NCBI GenBank assembly: GCA_014529385.2 | Contig: CM043942.1 | Coordinates: 48,156,244-48,220,243 of the forward strand | Reading direction: 5' to 3' | DNA: 64,000 nucleotides | From: Adiantum capillus-veneris | Lineage: Eukaryota > Streptophyta > Polypodiopsida > Polypodiales > Pteridaceae | In this document: positions 47,756-58,465 of the stretch, piece by piece | Numbering within the stretch: position 1 is the stretch's first letter | Layout of the letters: the number at the start of each line of letters is the position of its first letter | Program-made: the position numbers and the translations under genes | The notes under the pieces: model-generated | Told to the model about the DNA's origin: nothing | Databases searched by the model: none | Seen by the model: the letters and a program-made list of their open reading frames with translations, nothing else

Positions 47756-48507
47756 TTGTCTATACTTCAAACTGATGAGCAATGGGAAACAGAAATCAAT
47801 GTTCGCATCAATGTCAGACTCTCGCATGGCAGATATCAACGAGCATTGATTGACACAGGAGCAAGAGTCAATGCGGTTAACTTCTCCACTTACAAGATGC
47901 TCACAGATGAACCCCTCGTACAATCCACACGTGATCTACAAGCAGCAAACGGTGCAACAATGCCAACATTGGGGATAGTAAACTTACCAATCAATCTTGA
48001 TGGAAATAGTTGTCCTCATCAATTTTTCGTAATGAAAGACGGAGAAATCAGAGAATCAATATGCTTGGGAGTTCCATGGATGAGAACGTACAATGCAGTC
48101 ACACTGAATGGTCAGAACATGCGTTAAGGTACACACACGACTCTAACGTGTACATGACTCCATTCGCCAAAACAGATCACTCGTGGCCAAGCATCCCCAT
48201 CGACAAAAAGCAACCGGCGAATCATCCAAAAACAACACAAAAGGTTATTCGGAAAGTATGGATAAAGAAAATTTTGCTAACCAACAAATCGAGCAAGATA
48301 TGGCTACCTAAGGACAAACTCCAGACGGTAGCAACATCATCTCAAAGACCTTCAGAAGCTACTCCAAAGTGGAAATGGCAACCAAAACTGGAGAAAACTA
48401 CAGATTTGGCGACAGAGCTTGAAAGCAAACCCAAAACTCAAAACAAGAAGCCTGAACCTTCAAAATGGCACTGGAAACCTGTGAAAACTAAAGCAGAATC
48501 GTACTGA
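47756..48507 (+). CDS. Second retropepsin-like domain downstream of integrase
   Basis: Frame 47756-48127 (123 residues) reads VRINVRLSHGRYQRALIDTG with the D-T-G at about residues 33-35, then AANGATMPTLG (flap-like), and ICLGVPWMRTYNAVT, the C-terminal block of retropepsin-like folds (usually I-L-G-x-P-W-L). This is a second protease-like domain in addition to the one at 43.1 kb. In another frame the tail (48128-48507) is Lys-rich with repeated Trp motifs (KVWIKK, KIWLPK, PKWKWQPK, SKWHWKP). It could be an active second protease, a binding domain derived from one, or a captured fragment. The role is unknown. Confidence 0.72.
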
Positions 48508-48751
48508 TGGGTTCCAAAAGTAGTTGCCAGCACAACACCCACAATCAAGGAAAGAGCAATTCGACTTCAAGCTCTTCTGTTCCATAAATACCTACCCTCG
48601 CCATCAAAAGCCACTGAAAACTACATTCAGTTCCCGTTACCCAACGCATTGTCTCAAACATCAGAATAGGGCCACATTACACGGCCATGCATAGACACAG
48701 ATTCCAAAACCCATGCACATGCACCAAACCTTCATGCGGGACGACTCAGAC

Positions 48752-48766
48752 AAGGAAGGGGGGAGT
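48752..48766 (+). repeat. Internal copy of the polypurine tract
   Basis: AAGGAAGGGGGGAGT, identical over 15 bases to the tract at the 3' LTR (59585-59599). It lies just after the second protease ORF. It could be a central polypurine tract used as an extra plus-strand primer, or the old 3' end of a shorter ancestor. Confidence 0.8.
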
Positions 48767-50482
48767 AATTGATGAATATAGCAACAATCAGGGCCATTAA
48801 GGGGTCCAACGTGTATATATGTACATAATGTGTGTTTTTTTTTTCATTATTTAGAGTTTAATTTCCAACATATTCGATCAAAACCTGGCAATTTTAGCGT
48901 TTTTGTATCATGCGACCAGCATAATAATGAGCTGTAATGACAAAATCCGGAGCATTGGGATGCTTCTAGAGAAAATATATGCTTAGGGGTGAGTATAATA
49001 ATTTTGGCTAATTTTTGCCAGTTAATAAGTATTTTCAATTTATTTTGTTTGATTTTTGTTAATAAACATCAAAAATTAAAAAATCTGGCTCACAAGTATC
49101 GGAATCAAGTTCTGGAAGCAAACGCCAAAGTATCATGATAAGGTTATCAAGCATGGAAGATATGAAGCTAATCTGAAGATGTCAAATTTCGGCCTTAATG
49201 ATCATGACTACATTTCGCCAAAATCGCATCAAATGGTCATACGACTCCGGAATGACAAACGGTTCGACCCACAAGTGGTATGCAGATTATATCGGGATCA
49301 AAGGTGAGGAAATCAGCCCTGTGTCATGAAAATCTAGGGAAGATATAGGTCAGGTAGGCCAAATTCTAGCTCATTGTTCATTTTCACCTTTTGAGAGAGA
49401 AGGAGAGAGCTTTTTGACCTAGAGCGAGCTGCCACATTTCTACCCCGTACGGACGGTCGGAGCCAGCATTTCACACTAGATTTCACAGGTATGTTCCTTA
49501 TCAAGTAAGGATCAAGTCTATTACGCATGCAAGCGCGAATCATTGCACAAATGGGCGAAGGAATCAAATCAAAGTCGGATCGGGTCAAAGAGGTCAAGGG
49601 CCCTTAGAGGCATTCAAGCAAAACTTTTTTCAGGCACAGAACACATCAATGAGCTCCCCACAAGGTCAACAAATCCATATGGTCAAAACACAATTTGGTG
49701 GTGGTACACCGATCGCAATCGGTGTACCTCACTGACAAAAATTGGGACAGAACAAGAAAAACATCTCCCCTCAGCCTCGCCTACAATCTGCTGGTGTCAA
49801 AATCAATTTTGGCCTCCATGGTACGATCGCAATCGGTGCCCCTAGATGCAAGTTTTGCAACTTTTGACTTGGCCCAGGCTTGGAACTCAGTTAAATGTAC
49901 ACACTCTTGAATGTTCAAGGAAAATGCACAAATTTTGCTCATGGAATGGGGCAAATTTGTCAAACACAACCGAAAAGGAAAAATTTGACCAACAACTACC
50001 AAAATCCGGTTAAAAATAATGATGGATGATTTGAAAGGTACACTTGTCCGACTAAGAGTCAGAACAGTTGTAGAAAACCTCGGATGGATCTCAGAATCTC
50101 CTACAAGTACAGATATAGTCATTTCAGTCTCGAATGATCATAAAAAGGTAGAATTGGAGCCGAGCCAATGCCAAAACCAAAAGGTCACTTAAGGATGTTC
50201 AAGCATCACATGGATATCCAAGAAATGCCTGAAAAATGCACAAATCTGGAAAACCTCCTAAGACAGGGTATGAAGTGCCTGATAAGGTCAAAATCAGACA
50301 ATGGAGTAGGCTGATGGTAGCAGAACCTCATGGAAGCATTGGGAGCTCTAAAAATAACTTCAACTAACTCCAAGATCCAACCAAATTTCATTAGGAAAAC
50401 CCAATATGGTTAGACTTAGTAAAATATGGTCAAACAGTGAAAAATTGCTCTAATTTGTTCATTTTAAGCCCAAACTTGAAAA
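48767..50482 (+). other. Untranslated spacer with palindromic motifs (left of copia)
   Basis: No ORF of note. It resembles the 5' leader in style and holds two palindromic motifs. With 55589-56149 it forms a spacer of about 2.3 kb between the internal polypurine tract and the 3' ORF block, interrupted by the copia insertion. Confidence 0.6.
49703..49844 (+). repeat. Palindromic motif copies, spacer left part
   Basis: At 49703-49728 two perfect 11-base arms, GGTACACCGAT and ATCGGTGTACC, flank the centre CGCA: the most symmetric long copy. A second copy lies at 49822-49844 (TACGATCGCAATCGGTG, then CCCCT). Both differ from the leader copies by the change GATCGCG to GATCGCA. Confidence 0.9.
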
Positions 50483-50487
50483 TAAAT

Positions 50488-50787
50488 TGTTGAGATGTCG
50501 AGCTCTACACCTTGAGCTGGCATCCACTACGGGTCTTGGCCGCTTACAGCATTTACTCACTGGCGCGTTAGGTGACCGACATGGAGGATCTCTACCAGTG
50601 ATTCTACAGCTGGACTACACTTATAGTGCCAGCCTAGTACGCTTCTAGCGAGTTCACACTTAGTGACCGCATGTACATATGTGCTACTTTTCAGCTTTAG
50701 CACTACTCTCTTTTCTGTGAAGAAGAAGCTTTCCATCTCTGTGTGCTTTTGTGCTTGTCTGTGTAGCTTGCATCCTCATTCTTTACA
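50488..50787 (+). repeat. Copia 5' LTR
   Basis: 300 bp, TGTTGAGATG...TTCTTTACA. Partner at 55261-55583. It lacks about 20 bases present in the 3' LTR in the region CACTTAGTCATTTTGTA, plus a few smaller gaps. Confidence 0.95.
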
Positions 50788-50798
50788 TGGTATCAGAG
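50788..50798 (+). other. Copia primer binding site (initiator tRNA-Met)
   Basis: TGGTATCAGAG directly follows the 5' LTR and is the standard initiator-methionine tRNA complement of plant copia elements. Confidence 0.9.
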
Positions 50799-51060
50799 TG
50801 GTGCAGGCAAAGAGCTAGCAAGAGCATCACATTCGTTCGCAATCCACGACCAGATGCGCAACGAATATTTTAGTTTTTCGCACAAGTTTCTGAACAGTCT
50901 GTGCAGTATACAGAGATTTACTGTACAAGTACAGTGGTTGTATGTACGCTTGATTGTGGACACTCGTTGAGTGTAGAAAGCGTTACAGGAACCACGATAG
51001 CAGGTTCAGCAGATTTGCAGGTTTTTGCAGATTGCAGCTATTTTGTCTTAGTGCTTCAAG

Positions 51061-52035
51061 ATGTCTGACGGTTTCAGTCAGATTGTTACTGAGAAGCTTG
51101 AGAAAAATAACTACCCTGCATGGAAGTTCAGAATAACAAATTTCCTAAAAGGAAAAGGTTATTGGGACTATGTAGAAGGAGACAATGAAAAGGAACCAGA
51201 GATTCCCGAGGCAAATGCTACAGCAGAACAAAGGAAAGCTTTGAGGGACTGGCAACAAGGCCAGAGCAAAGTGATGTATTGGCTGTCTATGAGCATCACA
51301 GATGGCATGATGGGCTATCTACAGGATGCTGAAACCCCCGCCATTGCATGGAAAAACTTAGGCAGAGTGTTCGAGGTGAACACCAAGGCCAGGAAGCTTC
51401 AACTAAAGTCGGAGCTAAATCAGGTTAAGAGGAACAACCTCTCAATCAATGATTATGCCTTTGAAGATCAAGAGTATCATTGAGGCTCTTGGATCTATTA
51501 AAGTCTCAGTGGAAGACGATGACATTGTCCGTGCATGCTTGGATGGTCTAGGAGATGAGTATGTACATTTTAGGTCTTCCATGAATACAAGAGACGACAT
51601 CCCCGTGTTCCAAGATTTGATTTCTATGCTTATTCTTGAGGAGAAGAACCTTGACACATCTTCTTCTCATGGAAGAAATAATTCTGAACAGGCCTTCTAT
51701 TCTAACTCCAACAGAGGTAGAGGTAGAGGTCGTGGTCGAGGCCCAAGGGATTGCAGGGGCCAATTTCTGGAAGGTCAATCAAATCAAAACAATACAGGTG
51801 GCAGGGGAAACCAGTCTCAAGGCAGGGGGAGTCAAAGAGGTTGTGGTGCAGGATCAAGCAGGCAGCAACATACTCTAGATAGTAGAGAATGTTGGACTTG
51901 TGGTGAAAGAGGTCACATGTCACGTGACTGTCCAAAGGGAAAAGCAAGTAGAAAGAGAGAACATGGCAACTATGCATCTACTAGCAGAGATGCAGATGAC
52001 AGCAAAAACGAGCGCATGTTTGTTATGCAACATGT
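51061..52035 (+). pseudogene. Copia Gag with CCHC zinc knuckle
   Basis: Starts MSDGFSQIVTEKLEKNNYPA with WKFRITNFLKGKGYWDYVEG, the usual N-terminus of copia Gag, followed by the capsid helices (VMYWLSMSI, AWKNLGRVFE, LQLKSELNQVKR). A one-base insertion near 51461 shifts the frame; the second frame (51449 onward) continues DDDIVRACLDGLGDEYVHFR, LISMLILEE, an RG-rich stretch and the knuckle CWTCGERGHMSRDC. It forms the particle shell and packages element RNA. The ATG at 51061 is preceded by about 270 bases of leader. Confidence 0.9.
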
Positions 52036-53990
52036 AATGAATACAATGACTGCAGAGAATTCCACCCAAGATGATGTTTGGTATGTGGATTCAGGTGCCT
52101 CTAATCACATGACGTCTTGTGGAGAGTGGTTTAGAGATATGCGCAAACCAGATGTGTCAGGCTATGTGCAGACAGGAGATGACACAGCTCACCCCATTGC
52201 TCATGTAGGGGACATACCTCTAAATACGAAGAGTGGGAAATCAAAGTACTTAGCAGATGTACTTCATGTCCCAAACATTACAAAGAATCTTGTTTCTGTT
52301 GGACAAATGGTTGAGCAGGGTTTGCAGGTTCGCTTCAATCCAAATGGCTGTTATGTAGAAGATTTCCAGAATGGCTGCAAGCTGATCACAGAGGGCAAAT
52401 GTGTGGGCAGAATGTTTACGCTGAATGTAGAAATGCCTGAGGTAAAAGCTGCATTATTTGCACAGGGCACAGGTGTTGTGGCTGATGTTGACATTTGGCA
52501 CAAACGCATTGGCCATGTCAATGAGCAGAGACTGCGTAGCATGCAATCAAAACAGATTGTAAAAGGTTTGCCCAAATTCAAGGTGGATGGTATGCATAAA
52601 GTGTGTGCAGCATGCCAGTTTGGAAAACAGTCAAAGGGCTCATTTCCACATGCGCAATGTATGTAAAAGGCCACTTGAGGTGGTGCACACAGATGTTTGG
52701 GGTCCAACCGATACTGCAAGTATACATGGTTGCAGGTATTATGTCTCTTTCATTGATGACCATACAAGGAAAGTATGGGTCTACTTCATGCGTAACAAAA
52801 GTGAAGTGTTTGGTCACTTTCAAGACTTCAAAGTCATGATTGAGAAGGAGACAGATATGCAAATCAAGACATTGAGGTCAGATGGAGGGGGAGAGTACTT
52901 CTCCAATGATTTTTCAGATTTTCTGCGAATGCATGGTATACACAGGCAGTTTACATGCAGATATACTCCACAGCAGAATGGGGTCGCAGAAAGGAAAAAC
53001 AAGCACATTGCAGAGGTTTCACGTGCATTGATGAATGAGAAGAACATGCCTCATCATTTCTGGGCTGAAGCTGTAAATACAGCTGTGTACATTATGAACA
53101 GGACACCTACAGCTGCGGTGCATGATGTAACACCTGAGGAAACGTTTACAGGTACAAAGTCTGATTTGGCACACTTGAAAGTGTTTGGCTGCATAGCTTA
53201 CATGCATGTACCAGATGAGTTGCGTAGGAAATTGGATCCTAAAGCAGAGAAATGTATTCTTGTGGGATATTCCCTTGAACAAAAGGGGTACAGGTGCTAC
53301 AATCCTACTACACGAGAATTACGAGTGAGTAGAGATGTAGTCTTTGATGAGATGAGCAGCTGGTACAGTAATGTACATGGCACTATTGGGGCTGATGTAA
53401 AAGATGATGTGGTTGTACAAAATGTGAGGCCACAGTCAGAGGTTTTGAGTGGACCACAAGAGTCCTCTTCTCGTGGCTCTGTTGAGAAACCATGGAATGG
53501 TAGACTACGTACGCAGGTTACTCCACCAACAGGTACAGGGAATGTATCACGAAAAGGAAAGGAAAAGGTTGATGAACCTCCCTTTATGGTTGATGCATCA
53601 TCAGGTTTTTCACATGTAGACATGGATTCAGATGGTTCTGAACAAAGTCTTGATGAGGAATTTGGAATTCCGGCTGTCAAGACACCTGGTGTAAGGAAAG
53701 TACAAGAAGATGCTAGAGGGCAAAGGAGTGACCTAGGACCGCGCAGATCTAATAGAGTCAGAAATCCAGTTCAGAAATTGACTTATGATGGGTATCTAGC
53801 GCATCACCAAGCCTACATGGCTAAGGTGATACAGGATGTGGAGCCCACATGTTTTGAGGATGCAGTTGGAAATGTGCATTGGGATGATGCAATGAATGAA
53901 GAGATGGCTGCATTGGAAGCAAATGACACATGGGAGTTGGTGCCATTGCCAAGTGGCAAGAAGGCTATTGGCTGTAAATGGGTGTCATAG
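52036..53990 (+). pseudogene. Copia protease and integrase
   Basis: Protease: VWYVDSGASNHMT carries the DSG triad near 52090. The pre-integrase zinc region follows: DIWHKRIGHVNEQRL, then VCAACQFGKQ. A one-base shift near 52665 moves to frame 52587-53990. Integrase core: EVVHTDVWGP, FIDDHTRKVWVYF, LRSDGGGEY and QQNGVAERKN give D,D,E. A Ser/Gly-rich, acidic linker (about 53400-53750) leads into the RT start (AMNEEMAALEANDTWELVPL). The frame ends at 53990 where about 45 residues of RT appear deleted. Confidence 0.92.
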
Positions 53991-55288
53991 CAGTGAGAGC
54001 TGTCATAGCAGTGGCTGCATCTAGAGGATGGATTATGCATCAAATGGATGTAAAGAATGCCTTCTTGAATGGTGAGTTGCAAGAGGAAGTGTATATGGAT
54101 CAGCCACCTGGTTATGTCGATCCAGGTTACCCAGATTATGTATGCAGACTTCTCAAAGCTTTGTATGGTTTGAAGTAGGGCTCTAGAGCATGGCATGGCA
54201 GGATTGCCAAGTATCTTGTCAGTATTGGGTTTAGGAGAGCTCATGCTGATCATTCACTCTATGTACATGAGAGTGATGTGGGGATTGTGGTCATTACCAT
54301 ATATGTAGATGACCTTATTATTGTTGGTGACAATGCTATGGAGATTGACCATGTGAAGGGTCTTCTCAAACAGGAGTTTGAAATGAAAGATTTAGGCGAG
54401 TTGCGCTACTTTCTTGGCATTGAAGTGATCAGGACTCCAGAGGGTGTATGGCTATCATAGAGACAGTATGCTTTGGACATGTTGTCAAAGTATGGTATGG
54501 CTGATTGTAAGCCAATTTCTATTCCCTTGGATGTGAATGCAAAGCTGAGTGCAGAGAAGGGTGATGTTGTTGAGGATGTCAACATGTACAGGAAGATTGT
54601 GGGTAGTCTAATCTACTTGACTATCACGAAGCCAGACTTGAGCTACACAGTAGGCTTGGAGAGTCAGTTCATGCAACTTTCGAGGAAGCCACATTTGGAT
54701 GGAGTACGACGCACACTTAGGTATGTGCAAGGTACTCTTGACTACGCATTGTTCTATGCAGCAGATGCACCATTAGCATTGTATGGGTATACAGATGCAG
54801 ATTGGGCAGGTAGCATTGTTGATAGGAGATCTACGAGTGGCTTCATGTTCTCTTTTGGGAGTGCTGCTGTTACTTGGAGCAGCAAAAAGCAGCCTACGGT
54901 TGCTTTATCAAGCACAGAGGCCGAGTACAGAGGTGCAGCAGTTGCGGTGTGCGAGGTAGCTTGGCTACGCACATTACTTGAGGACTTGGGAGTGCAGGTG
55001 GACCAGCAGATTTTCATCCATTGTGACAACCTCAGCAGCATGCAGTTGGCTAGGAACCCAGTGTTCCATGCCAGGACCAAACACATAGAGGTCCATTACC
55101 ACTACGTTCGAGAGCGAGTGTTGGCGGGCGACATCGACTTGGTCTACGTCAGCACAGAGGAGCAGATAGCGGATATCTTTACCAAGGCCCTCGGAGCTGA
55201 GAAGCTTCGACGTTTCCAGACTATGCTTGGACTCTGCGACATGCAGAGCTCAAGGGGGAGTGTTGAGATGTCGAGCTCTACACCTTGA
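53978..55288 (+). pseudogene. Copia RT and RNase H
   Basis: Resumes in RT with [40 protein letters not shown] and [11 protein letters not shown], then TAG (54176) at an expected Gln. IYVDDLIIVGD is the catalytic motif, LRYFLGIEV follows, then TAG (54458), again at an expected Gln. The third piece (54473-55288) has RNase H: GYTDADWAGSIVDRRSTSG, SSTEAEYRGAAVAVCEVAWL, IHCDNLSSMQLARNP, KHIEVHYHYVRERV and ADIFTKAL. Short direct repeats of GTCATAGCAGTG flank the deletion at 53985-54013. Confidence 0.93.
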
Positions 55289-55583
55289 GCTGGCATCCAC
55301 TACGGGTCTTGGCCGCTTACGGCATTTACTCACTGGCGCGTTAGGTGACCGACACGGAGGATCTCTGCCAGTGATTCTACAGCTGGACTACACTTATAGT
55401 GCCAGCCTAGTACGCTTCTAGCGAGTTCACACTTAGTGACCGCATGTACATATGTGCTACTTTTCAGCTTTAGCACTTAGTCATTTTGTACTCTCTTTTC
55501 TGTGAAGGAGAAGAAGAAGCTTTCCATCTCTGTGTGCTTTTGTGCTTGTCTTGTGTAGCTCTCTTGCATCCTCATTCTTTACA
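55261..55583 (+). repeat. Copia 3' LTR
   Basis: 323 bp, preceded by the polypurine tract CAAGGGGGAG (55251-55260). Identity to the 5' LTR is high apart from small indels. Confidence 0.95.
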
Positions 55584-55588
55584 TAAAT

Positions 55589-56149
55589 CATCAGTGGGCT
55601 AGGCAGGCATAGGGGTTCATGACCATCTAGTTTCCACCCAAAAAAGGCCCAGAACATTGATCGCGATCGGTGTACCTCAGCTTCAGATTTTGACAAAAAC
55701 CTATCAGATCCCTTGTATACATCTTGTTCAAGTCATCAACCAAGTTTCAAGCCATTTGGACTGCAAAAACTCATAAAAAGTCAGAGTCTAGTCCAAAACT
55801 CCCTTGTAACCCAGAAATGGGACCTGCAAACTCAAAAGTAGTTCAAATGACACACAGAGTGGATCCAAATGACCTTCCAACTATCAGCAACCCACTCATG
55901 TGATCAAATCTAATTTTGGCCTCTATACTACGATCGCGATCAGTGTACCTCAGACCCAGAACTGGCTTAGATTTTTATCAGTCATAGCTCTAGTCTTCCT
56001 AGTCCCACTGGTGAAATATGGACAAAAATGAATGAAATTTGTTCAAGTTATGATCAGTTTTAACTTTTGAACTGTTTTTTTACTAAAAGTCTAAATGCGA
56101 TTGATTGCGAAGGGAAAATCCTGACAGCTTGTGATTCTCCTGACACAAA
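55589..56149 (+). other. Untranslated spacer with palindromic motifs (right of copia)
   Basis: Continues the spacer interrupted at 50487. No ORF. It leads directly into the ATG of the 3' ORF block at 56150. Confidence 0.6.
55657..55951 (+). repeat. Palindromic motif copies, spacer right part
   Basis: TTGATCGCGATCGGTGTACC at 55657-55679 and TACGATCGCGATCAGTGTAC at 55929-55951, about 271 bases apart. The same spacing (273) separates the first two leader copies. Confidence 0.9.
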
Positions 56150-57625
56150 ATGCCTCGCCAAAAGAAAGAAAGGCAGTGGATAGCAACACCATATGAAGTG
56201 GAGGAGCTCGCCACAAATGAAAAGGCTCACATCTTGGATGAAATACTTGCTCAAATCCCTGCCCACATATTCATCTCAAAGTTTAAGGATGCGGATGGTG
56301 ACTTGGTAAAAACAACTATCATGCCACCAGAGATATGGAACCTCCACCGAAGGCCGGAGGTAATAGAGGCTGTGCGAGCTGTACACTTGGAGAAATTTTT
56401 CAGATTACAGCCATGGGGAGTAGATTACATGAGGGCCCATGAGCTCATGAGCTCGATACAATATGATGGGCAGGCAATGCTCATGGATAAGGATGGATCG
56501 AAGGTGAAAGTAAAGATTATGAAGGAAATCATCAACAAAGCTTTGCAGTTCTTCCCAGGGCAACACGATATGCTGGCAAAGACAATGTCACTGGATAATG
56601 AGAAAGCATTTGTCAAAGCAAAGGGAAACAAATACAAATACAGTGACATGATATACGGAGAGCTGGAATTGCCGATGAGATTGATCTCCCAGCATTTCAG
56701 AGTACAAAAGCCTCCTCGCTACACCGAGCCAATCTTGCACATTGCCGTAGTCATGGCTCTAGCGACGGCAGAAAATAGAACCATTCGCTGCGACTACGGT
56801 TCCTACATTCTGGACAATCTGATTGAAGCAAATTTGAAAAGCTCGGCAAAAAACAAAAGCTACATGAACGCAGGACCGATGCTAACCAGAATAGCATACC
56901 AGGCTTTGGGAATGATCGAAGATTTTCCAGCTGCTGCCAGCTCTCAAACGGCCCTGATCCAGAAAGCCAAGCTGGTTGCTCACTCCGTAAAGACGACCCT
57001 CGGTGCGACATCATCGCGCTCAGCAAAGGCCACCAATAAAAGTTTGAGTGATGAAGAAAAAATGGAGAAAGATGATGAAGGAAAGTCTCAAGATTCTAAA
57101 GACAAAGGGCCCTCAGAGTTTGAGGAAAGCGAGGAGGAAGATTCAACAAAGCCGCTCGAGAGAAAAAGATGGGAGAGAAGTGCAATACCGCAGTCGAACC
57201 TGCAAAAAGCATATGCGGAAGCTCAAAAAAGAGTCGAGGAAAGACGAACCAAATTACGAGCTGACAGACAGGCTCGAGCGGCTGCAACACAACAGGCACA
57301 AAAAAGAAGATTCGAAAGGGAAAGGCAAGAAAGGATAGAAAATGCAACTCACCTACGGGATGAGAAGCATAGGTTAGAAGTAGAACAGAAGGCTGCAGAA
57401 GTGGAAATTTCTTCGCAGTCCACTGAAGGAACAAAGGAGAAAGACGCGGCTGATGAGACAAATCAGGCGGATCATCTTAAGAAGATCCAAAGAAAGAGGA
57501 ATCTGGAAGAGCGACGGGCGGTGGATCTCACCTGCCAAATAATAATCGGGATTTTAAAGAAAAGAAAAGCGGAAGCATCTACTTCGCAACAAGGGGAAGA
57601 GACTTCCAAGAAGAGACATGTATGA
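56150..57625 (+). CDS. Large 3' ORF of the giant element, unknown function
   Basis: 491 residues from the ATG at 56150. Residues 1-20 are basic (MPRQKKERQW). Residues about 60-270 form a globular, mostly helical part (PPEIWNLHRRPEVIEAVRAV, LQPWGVDYMRAHELMSSI, YSDMIYGELELPMRLISQHF, EPILHIAVVMALATAENRTI, YGSYILDNLIEANLK) that resembles in style the 'putative plant transposon protein' domains found beside Ty3/gypsy genes, but this is a weak call. Residues 285-491 are highly charged and Arg/Glu-rich, likely a long helix or coiled coil, with KKRKAEAS and SKKRHV at the end as possible nuclear localisation signals. No membrane segment was seen, so it is not an envelope-like protein. It follows the palindrome-bearing spacer. 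Confidence 0.7.
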   Translation: MPRQKKERQWIATPYEVEELATNEKAHILDEILAQIPAHIFISKFKDADGDLVKTTIMPPEIWNLHRRPEVIEAVRAVHLEKFFRLQPWGVDYMRAHELMSSIQYDGQAMLMDKDGSKVKVKIMKEIINKALQFFPGQHDMLAKTMSLDNEKAFVKAKGNKYKYSDMIYGELELPMRLISQHFRVQKPPRYTEPILHIAVVMALATAENRTIRCDYGSYILDNLIEANLKSSAKNKSYMNAGPMLTRIAYQALGMIEDFPAAASSQTALIQKAKLVAHSVKTTLGATSSRSAKATNKSLSDEEKMEKDDEGKSQDSKDKGPSEFEESEEEDSTKPLERKRWERSAIPQSNLQKAYAEAQKRVEERRTKLRADRQARAAATQQAQKRRFERERQERIENATHLRDEKHRLEVEQKAAEVEISSQSTEGTKEKDAADETNQADHLKKIQRKRNLEERRAVDLTCQIIIGILKKRKAEASTSQQGEETSKKRHV

Positions 57626-58465
57626 GAAGAATCAAGTCCACCTCCTCTCTCGCCCAAATCACCTCCTCCCTCGCCTAGAAAATTGCCTCCTCCATCACCA
57701 AAATCTCCTCCTCCTCCCCCTTCTCCATCGAACAAAAAACAACCAACCCCTCCCCCTTCAACCTCGCAAAAGGAATTTATACCACCTACAGAATCCATCG
57801 GATACCACGAAGCCTGCCAGGCAGTGGCTGGTTTTGATTACAAGCAAACTCTACGGGAATTAGAACGGAAATTCCAGTGTCAGCATGTGGTGCTGAATGA
57901 AAAGGAAATGCAGGTACAAGAAGCCCAACAAAAGCAAGCATCTGGGCAAGAAGAGTTAGAGAGCCCGAGGACGCAACTAGAACGCACAACAGAGGAAAGA
58001 GACCTTGAGCGACAGTAGGCTTAGTCTCTGATCAAAGACTTGGTGGACGTCAGGACATACTTGACCGCCAAAGAGAAGGAGTGCCAAGAGCTGACGGCGA
58101 GAGTCAAGAAAGCAACCGAGAAGCTTGCCTATGAGAGTGCAAGATTCCAAAGACTTAGCAATTCCTACAGTACTGTCAAAGGCACTCTGACGACTTTAAT
58201 GGTGAATCAGGAACCTGCTGAGGCATTGGTCTCCACATTTGACGATGCCACAGCAGTGAACACTATAGCAACACTAAAAGTAGAGCTAGAGAAAGAAAAT
58301 CTTCAAAGACAACTGCTCGTATCAGGGATGGTGGCCCAGACGGCGGAAAATGAGCTAAAGTTAAAAGAAATGGAGCAGCAACTAGCTCAAGCAAGCGCTG
58401 AACTACAGAATACGAAGCAGATCGGTGACACGCTGCTAAAGGAAAGAGAAGATGTGCTTTTTTAA
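57618..58465 (+). pseudogene. Continuation of the 3' ORF block: proline-rich linker and coiled coil
   Basis: 57683-58018 reads a Pro/Ser-rich linker (SPPPPPSPSNKK) then a Gln/Glu-rich helix (LNEKEMQVQEAQQKQ), ending at a TAG (58016-58018). 58040-58465 continues in another frame with KEKECQELTARVKKATEKL, ATLKVELEKENLQRQLL, KLKEMEQQLAQASAELQN, a clear heptad-type coiled coil. Probably one long protein with 56150-57625, broken by a stop at 57625 and shifts. No enzymatic motif. Confidence 0.6.

Larger units (their letters stand above)
50483..55588 (+). mobile_element. Nested Ty1/copia retrotransposon with target duplication
   Basis: 5.1-kb element (50488-55583) with LTRs of 300 and 323 bp, flanked by TAAAT on both sides (50483-50487 and 55584-55588). 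Order gag, protease, integrase, RT, RNase H identifies Ty1/copia. Primer site for initiator tRNA-Met and a G-rich polypurine tract are intact. The coding region has frameshifts, a deletion in RT and two stops. It is younger than the giant element it interrupts. Confidence 0.96.
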
